From contig FMBT01000435.1 of the NCBI GenBank assembly GCA_900095095.1, forward strand, positions 47,085 to 111,084: a stretch of DNA of 64,000 nt, written 5' to 3'. Every line of letters begins with the position of its first letter. Positions within the stretch are counted from its first letter, which is position 1. The notes beneath the pieces are model-generated. The model was given only the letters and a program-made list of their open reading frames with translations, was not told where the DNA came from and ran no database searches. The DNA is from Fragilariopsis cylindrus CCMP1102. Lineage: Eukaryota > Bacillariophyta > Bacillariophyceae > Bacillariales > Bacillariaceae. A program made the position numbers and the translations under genes. Shown here in pieces: positions 56,901 through 64,000 of this stretch.

Positions 56901-59374
56901 AAACAAACAGTTATGATGAAAACACCACGCAAGATGAGATGTCGACGTCACGGGAAACGACGATGACCATGATGAATTCTGATGAGACTGATATGGGGGA
57001 TCTTTCTTCTAAGCCCGAACCATTACAACAAACTGAGGGAGAAATTGAAGAGATGGAATTAGCTCCCGGTGTTGAAGCACCTGTCGAAAAGAAGAAAAAG
57101 AAGAAGAAAGGACATGGTGGTAAGAGTCCAAGACCAGTACCAATGCGTTCATCATCGCCCAAATTGGTGATTTCCAAAGAAATGATGGATGCAGCCAATC
57201 TATCAGAAAACCCACCATCTTCTGCGTTGTCAACGAAGCAACAGAAGGTCGGATCGAAGGGTAGTGCCTTTTCTACAGCAGCAAGTAATGATATTGATGG
57301 CACGGGGCCGAAACAAACCACATTAGAAAGTTCAGGTTCCTTAGATTCTAATAATTCTACTTCTCGTGTTTTTGGTCGAAAAGCTGCTCAAGAAGCGAAC
57401 GAAAAGCTGACTGTGAAGGAGAAACAGAAAGCAGAAAAGAATGCAGCCGGACCCTCAATCGAATCCGGAAAGAAAAAGAAAAAGCGACGCAGGAAAGATG
57501 GCCCAGATGCTGTGGACGGTGTTGGGGGCGGCGAAGAATCAGACGAAGGACCAAACGAAACAGAATGGCCATGGGTTCAGTGTGATTCGTGTGGAAAATG
57601 GCGTGTCCTCCCTGATGACGTGAAGGTCTCTTCATTGCCTAATCTTTGGTATTGTCACATGAATATGTACGATCCAAAACGTAGAAGCTGTGATGCACCC
57701 GAACAGACTGCCAAGCAGGCATTGAAAGATCGGAAGAGAGCAAGAAAAAGAGCCAAGCGAATGGAGCAACGAATCGAGGCAGAATCTCAACAAGAGCAGC
57801 AGCAACATCAACAACAAGAGCCACCGCTGTTGCCGCCGCCGACATCGACGAAGAAGAGTAAAAAAATTCAGGTTGGTGCTGCTGGTAATAATACTCCAAC
57901 CATTAGTCCACGACCACAGAAGGCAACCAAGTCCATTGGCAAGTTGAAGGAATTGAAGGTGAAGGACCTTAAGTCTAAAGATCAGAAGACGAAGGAAATC
58001 AAGTCTAAAGAACACAAGACGAAGGAACTGAAGCCTAAAGATCACAAGACGAAAGAACCTAAGTCTAACAAGGAACAGAAGGAAGCTGCTGGTGAAGCCA
58101 AAAAGAGCGAAATCAAGAAGAACGACGCCAAAAAGAAGGCTAATGTTAATCCTATTAGTTCCGCTTTAGTAGAGCAGCAACCGCTACCGCATCCATCTGA
58201 TTCAGGTTCTGACACTCAAAAAGAAGGGAAGAAGAAAGGAAAGAAAGGCAAAACTCAAGCAATTCAAGCAGCAGAGAATCCAGATACAGCAACAGAGGCT
58301 ACTGCTACTACTGCCGAGTCCAAGAAACCCGGTCGGAAGCGAGGTCGTCCGGCAAGGGGTGGTAACCAGACAAGTTCCGAATCCAAAAATGATTCAAAGG
58401 ACGAGGATAATGTTGAGTGGGTGCAGTGTGATAAGTGTGAGAAATGGCGGAAGCTTCCACCAGATATTAGTGCGGACGAATTGCCCGACATTTGGAATTG
58501 TTCGATGAATACTTGGAAACCAGCGTCTGCAAGTTGCGATGCCGACGAAGATAAGGCCGACTCTCAACATCACGAGGTGGGTACATCGGAATGGCAATTG
58601 CGCCAGAGCCATGCCGGGAAGTACTCGTATCGTCAGATGATATTTGGCTCTGGAGCTAGGAAGCACAACCGTCCCATGTCAGAACGTTCTCGTGCAGCCG
58701 AATCTCTCTTTACCCAACCTGGCACCGACGAGGAAAATCCTCATCCAACGACTCAATATAGCAAGTCAAGCGCTTTTCTGCCTCGCATGTCAAACTTTCA
58801 GAAAGCAAACGCAGTCGAAGAGAAAGCCGCACTTGGTATCTTTGACGTTCTTCAGTACTCACATCTGTGGGAAGAATTGCGTAGAATGGAACAGAATCCT
58901 GAAAAGGTTTTGTCGTCGTCGAGTCTTAATATTTCTGGTCAGTCCACCAACAACCAAAAATTGAAAACGTACGACAGTTTGTCGAACGATATCAAACATG
59001 CAATGCAGGATGTTGTTTTACAGACTCTTGATTTAAGCGCGATGACGGGGGAAGAAGTTATCGGCAAAGCACAGTGGTATCATTCGAGTACGTCGATGAA
59101 AAGTGTTCCTAGTATCCAAGGATATTGTAATACTGATATTATCATCAACACTTTATTGGATTTAGTTAGGGATGGGATTGTAGAAATGGCCACCATACGT
59201 GATCCGTTAACACCCATGTCGCAATGGGTACCAAAATATCGCAGAGTGAGAACTAAAAGAGCAATTGAAGCAGTTGAAGCTATTAAGGCATCTAGATGTA
59301 TGAAGATATCGAAACCGTGGAAGCAACGGAGTGAAAGTAAAACTACTGAGTGGATCACGGGTTCAAAGCATTAG
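53940..59374 (+). CDS. Chromatin protein with AT-hook, Tudor-like and two CW zinc-finger domains
   Basis: About 1,811 residues in one exon once one missing base in AAAAA (56722-56726) is allowed. The N-terminus is Lys-rich with an AT-hook (RKRGRPRKYPP), then a very long acidic Asp/Glu run and N/S/Q-rich sequence. A Tudor-like fold follows (about 55760-55930), with GMRVKVRFATKVKREGK, WYGGRVTAV and IKYDDGTSEV. After the break come two CW zinc fingers: WPWVQCDSCGKWRVLP with YCHMN and SCDAPE, and VEWVQCDKCEKWRKLPP with WNCSMN and SCDADED. A second AT-hook-like RKRGRPARGG lies before the second finger. The C-terminal 250 residues look helical and globular. CW domains read methylated histone H3 Lys4, and Tudor domains bind methylated Lys or Arg, so a histone-mark reader is likely. 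The enzyme it serves, if any, is unknown. Confidence 0.88.
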
Positions 59375-59604
59375 TTTATTCACCGGTATTCTCTATGTTA
59401 TCATCTTAAAGTATCGTTATTAGCATGCCATTAATTTCTTCTATTTTTCTATAAAATGCCATTTTTTGTTATTTCGATTTTAAATTATGTTACAGTTACG
59501 TTATTAATGTATTAGCGCTTGTATTATTTCTTGATGTTGATTGATGATGAAACTACCGTACGCATCATTCTCATTATATCATTCGCTTTTGTTCACAAAA
59601 GCGA
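59375..59604. other. Short tail-to-tail spacer
   Basis: About 230 AT-rich bases between convergent stops. Nothing else seen. Confidence 0.4.
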
Positions 59605-62454
59605 TTAGAACCAGGTAGAATGACGATCCATAATCCCAGATAGTCGTTGCATTGCTTTACCTCCTTTCGATTTCCCTCCTTTTTCATTTGTAGTAAGATT
59701 ATCAATTGTATCAACAATTTGTCGAAATGTTGGACGGGCATCAATATCGGCACTCCAACAGTCCCTAATAAGCTTATTCAATTCAGATGGCCACTTTTTA
59801 CTCAATCTTGGACGGCCTCCACCGTGAACGACTTGTTCATAGAATGTATCCCTACCCAATCCATTGAATGGTCTTTTTCCGGCATTCATTTCCCAAAGAA
59901 TTATACCGAAGGAATATACATCAGCTTTATGATTGTAAGGCAGTCCTTCCGCTACCTCTGGAGCCATGTACCGTAATGAACCAGTCTCACCACTCATTTC
60001 ATATTTTTCATTTGTAGTCGGATCGGCATTCTCTAACATCCGTGATAGACCGAAATCGATAAGTTTAACTTTCCCATCTAATGTGAACCCGATATTATCT
60101 GGTTTCAAATCGCGATGTAATACCATACTACCCGGAATTGCCTGTTCGTGACAATACTGTAGTGCACATGCTAATGATCGTGCACAACGTAGTACATCTA
60201 GATAGGGCAATGATTTCTTCCTCCAAAATCGTCGTCTTCTATCACGGATTCTGGTATCATATCCTAACATTTGTGTTAAGGTTCCACCATCCAATCTTTC
60301 TAGAACAATAAATCGTACTTTCTTACTTGTCCATCCAGCACCTATCACCGAAACAACATTCGGATGATTCAATCTTGCGTGGATAGCTGGCAAATCGAAT
60401 CGAAAAGAAACACAAAAAGAAGAAAGAAATCGTGTGGCGTGAGCAAAACAAATAATAGCAAAGACATAGGATTTAAAATAAATAAATAAATAGGAGAAGC
60501 AACCGATGCGATCCCCCGTCTCACTATATATACACTAAAAGTGAACGATAGAAAAGACTTACCAACTTCTGCTTCAATTTCATTTATTGCTAATGCAGTA
60601 TCTTGACATTCTGGACGTAATGTTTTCACAACAACAGGCTTGCCATCAAATATAGCAGTATGTATCCACGAATTACCACCATCTGTTAGATATTCGACAT
60701 TCAATAATTGACGCCATTGTAAGTCTAATCGTGCACCTGTGATGGATGTTTTATCAGCACGTTGATAACTAATAGCGGAATTATTCTGGGTTGGTCTATA
60801 TATACCAACAGCTGTACCTTTCGATCCGCGTACACCATGTTCAGATCGTGATGCACCATCATTACTACCATCTGTTGCAGTTGCAGTTGTTAATTGATTA
60901 TTATTACTATCAACCAGAATAGTTTTTTCATATGTACCATCCCCACCACTAATACCACTACGATTATTATCAATTAATCCATCCAATGCTAATGCATTCA
61001 CTGATGTCACAGCGGCACTTAATGACATATGAATCAAAAATTCTACAGCCGATGGTACTAAAATAATACGTCGGATTGAGAAATAAATTATTGTGATATT
61101 TGTATTGGATGCCTCGTGACAGACCGGTACCGCCACCGCTGTTCTAACATTACTAATACTCATCCGTAATGCTTCTGCACCATTCTGTGTATGTGCTGTG
61201 ACCCACACAACATCATTGGCATCCTTGGCACGTTTACATAAGGCCGGTGATAATCGATGTGTACGTTCATTCGATGTATCACCATAATATACTTCTACTA
61301 AATCTTGTCGTACCGAATCTTCTAATGCAGTGGGACGTAAATGTGAATTTGTTAATTGATGTGTTTTCGGACCAGTCCGTAACCACATTTCAGCAATATC
61401 AAATCCCATCACCTCACAACTTGCTGCTAAGACAGCCTCGACGGACGAGGACGATTGATGGAATAATTTATTATGATACAATGATCGACCCATTTGTATT
61501 AAACTAGCTGTATTAGTAATAGCAGCAGCCTCCGTTGCAATTGCTGCTTCACCTGATTGACCAATTGTTGCTCCACCAATGGCAGCTGTGACTGCAGCAA
61601 CTGTGGCCGCGTCAATATTATTATTATTATTATTATTATTGTTGTTGTTATTATCTATTCCCATTTCTGGTTTTGCAGCGATAGTTGGAGATAAGGCTAT
61701 TGCTGGATCGTCGTCGGTGGGTAGAGCTGCTGCTGCTGCTGTAGTAGCACCCAATTGTTGTTGTTGTTGTTGTGCAGCTGCTGTTGTCGTTCTTGTATTT
61801 CTTGTTTCCGTTGCATCAAATTTACTATTGCAAAAGAACCATCCGTACTTCCAATCGTCCATGGAAAGGAAGATGGATCAGCGGATTGTGGCGTTCGATT
61901 ATTACTATTATTATGATAAGGCGAGAAGCTATTGGATGATTGTAGTTGTTGTTGTTGTTGTTGTGGTGATGGCATTGCTGGTCCCAGTCCCATCATTGGC
62001 ATCGACATCGGAGGTCCGCTACCGCCACCGCCCCACTAATACTACCTAGTTGTTGTTGCTGTGTTGTTGCTGCTGTTGAGAATGAATTCGTGATTGACGT
62101 TGATGTTGCGGATGCTGTTGTTGTAAATACTCGGACGGTGCAGACTGTGGTGGTTGTGGTTGTTGTGGAAGAGTCGATGGAGGCGGCGTCAATGGATGCG
62201 ATATAGTATTCGGATTATCGCCTCTGATTTGTTGTTGATTATTATTATCATTATCATTTCAATATTCGACGACGACGAAGTAGAAGACACAGAGTAGTAG
62301 TAGCAGAGTTGATTGGTTGCACTGCGGGTATAGTATCACCATCACCTCCTCCCAGGCTTCCGTTTTCACTTCCATTATTCGGATGAAAAACAGCGGCGTC
62401 ACCGTCACCCATTTTATGTGAAAGTTGTGGTGAACCAGACATCACAATATTCAT
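59605..62454 (-). CDS. GAF-like sensor / TKL-type protein kinase
   Basis: About 892 residues in two exons, split by a 176-base intron (60387-60562). The N-terminal 300 residues are Q/N/S-rich low complexity and contain five single-base frame breaks (near 62292, 62257-62259, near 62060, 62031-62034, near 61760), each restored by one extra base. A GAF-like sensory region follows (SLIQMGRSLYHNKLF, GFDIAEMWLR, VRTAVAVPVCHE), then a Ser/Thr kinase: VVVKTLRP for the ATP Lys, HRDLKPDN, DFGLS, SLRYMAPE and DVYSFGIILWEM. The order of motifs is complete, so it should be active. HRDLKPDN and the MAPE segment are of the plant-Raf/TKL kind. It is likely cytosolic or nuclear and senses an unknown signal. 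The start MNIVMSGSPQ is the first ATG in frame. Confidence 0.87.
60387..60562 (-). other. Intron of the GAF-like/TKL kinase gene
   Basis: 176 bases, donor G/GTAAGT, acceptor CCAG, phase 1. Joining gives EAEVAIHARLNHPNVV, restoring the helix C and the following conserved HPN of the kinase N-lobe. Confidence 0.88.
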
Positions 62455-64000
62455 GGTTAGTTCAATATTAAACTTGCTTATTATCAGTACTGTACGGTAT
62501 GATATAATTGATAATAAACAGAACGACCCGCTGGCTTGACTTGACTTGATTGTTCGTTAGTGTTATTTTATTCGCGTCGGCTCTATTAATATGTTATTAT
62601 TATATTTATGGAACGATGTCATGTGTTTACTTCACTTCACTTCACTTCTCTCTCTCACTTTATCGAATGACTAATGAATCTACTCAGGACATAATAATGA
62701 TAAGGAAGAAACGATGGTGGTGTTCTTGATACTACTTAATGTACGTCTTGAAGTTGCTGTACAGTACTATGAAGTTTTTGAATTTGCTATTTATTTGCTC
62801 GGCTACGGTGCGTATGCTTTTGATTAGTGAGAATGAGACTGTGATCAACACATCAATCACGAAAATGATACTAGGGTGTCAAGGCACGAAAAGGCGAGCA
62901 GACAGACACAGGTTTCACAATGCATTCAAATAATAATTGGATGACGACAACACACACTAGTACAGCACACTTCACGACGTCACAACCGTGACACAGACAC
63001 CACTGGTACAAAAGTGCGTGCATAACTGAAAATGCACTTTCGTGTTTGACAGTTGTTAGTCAACAGTCACCATGACACACAAATCTCAACCAATCATTAT
63101 AATATATCGATTGGGAATGCGAAAGTGCATAAAACGACACGAAAGAAGAACGCGTCGTTCTTCTTTGAGTCATTCATTCGATTCAATCATAAGCCTTAAA
63201 TATTAAGCCTACTGTATGAATCCGGAACGTGATTCAGATTCATAACCCACGCCACAACTAAAATCCTCATCAGTATAAGCCTACTATACTACCGTAGTAT
63301 GAATCTGGAACATGTCATGTGATCAGTAGTATGTTGTAGTAATGAAGATAGATTCATTATACTATTGTATACTACTGTATATCACATTGACTTCACTGCG
63401 AGTTTGTGGTACATAATATACTAGATAACCACAGCAGCAGCAACAGCACACAGGTGTGAATGTCTTGCTTGTTGCTTGTTAGTTGGTATGGTGTGACTAA
63501 TAATGAATGCTTTTGCACTCTCTTCTCTCTCTCTTTTCTTCCACAAAATTGTCATACATGTCATCTAAAAATGATCACAAGTTTTTCCTGGAACCTTTAC
63601 TCATCTAGTCTATCTTAGAACACAATAGTAGAAGCTAGCTTGCCTGAGCTGCCTGCCTACCTACAGCCTAAAGACACATGTACTATTTAAGCAATTGGAC
63701 TACAAAATAAATGAAAGCAGCACCTACTACTATTGTGTAGCCAGATAGGTAAATCCAAGATAGGCACCATTGTCACTTTGAGATACCTTTCTTATCGCAG
63801 ATGCTAGCTACAGTAGGGCCCTTCCCACTTTTTATTTTGAGGCTAATTCAGTACGCACGACTGCAACAGCCATACTGTACTAATTGACTAATTTTGAGTA
63901 AGAAAAACAAAAATTAGGGATGTTAAAACTATATTATGATGATAAAAGAAGGAGTATGCTTGTTTTTGCCGATGTTAACAAAGAGTCAACGGCGGCAGAC
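62455..64000. other. Right end of the window without a recognised gene
   Basis: About 1.5 kb upstream of the TKL kinase. It holds CTTCA repeats (about 62632-62650), CAGTACTG near 62484 and AT-rich DNA. No open frame is credible. The kinase promoter must lie at its left end; the rest may be the flank of a gene beyond the window. Confidence 0.4.

Noticed and set aside
1-64000. Programmed frameshifting as the cause of all breaks
   Set aside because: Slippery heptamers with a downstream structure are not consistently present, and 20 sites in 64 kb would be without precedent that I know of; kept only as an alternative.

Overview
The window is nuclear DNA of a eukaryotic alga, most probably a diatom. 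The evidence is: AT-rich DNA; GT-AG introns of about 95 to 350 bases; proteins full of Q, N, S and D runs; two proteins with a signal peptide ending in an A-F cleavage motif (ADAF, TSAF) of the kind that targets the complex plastid of ochrophytes; a histidine kinase joined to an animal/plant-like kinase domain; and an LRR protein of a type I associate with diatoms. No prokaryotic operon, tRNA, rRNA or CRISPR array was found.

Layout. 1-6.4 kb: the end of a membrane protein gene, then a large gene (copy A) of an uncharacterised PDZ-like/Cys-rich/ankyrin family and a small acidic membrane protein. 7-12 kb: a receptor-like hybrid kinase that joins a phosphonate-binding-type periplasmic domain, one membrane span, a Ser/Thr kinase, a histidine kinase and a receiver. 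12.7-15.6 kb: two convergent FKBP-type prolyl isomerases, one secretory with EF-hands and one plastid-targeted. 16.3-22.8 kb: copy B of the same family as copy A, longer, with an intron and a CCCH-like finger. 23.9-26.3 kb: a BT1-type transporter. 27-33 kb: ribosomal protein eS6, SmD2, an LRR protein and the splicing factor YJU2. 33.6-37.2 kb: a plastid OsmC-like protein and a BacA/SbmA-like ABC transporter. 37.5-41.4 kb: a protein with two tandem copies of an unnamed Cys/His module. 42-45 kb: a gene-poor stretch with a perfect 251-base tandem duplication. 45.3-62.5 kb: condensin NCAPD2, TFIIH p62, a large CW/Tudor-like/AT-hook chromatin protein and a GAF-like/TKL kinase.

The most striking pattern is shared by many genes. 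At about 20 places the reading frame of a convincing gene jumps, and in all but one case it is restored by supposing one missing base, mostly in a short homopolymer. Essential genes (YJU2, NCAPD2, TFIIH p62) are affected, so I read this as a systematic under-call in the assembly rather than as decay, but a biological cause is not excluded. With these sites allowed for, most of the gene fragments merge into complete multi-domain genes; coordinates below give the merged genes.

There is no single pathway. Housekeeping genes for splicing (SmD2, YJU2), transcription and repair (TFIIH), translation (eS6) and chromosome structure (condensin, CW protein) are mixed with two signalling kinases and lineage-specific proteins. 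Many genes are head-to-head and share short promoters, four of which carry a similar CTCACTCG-containing element.
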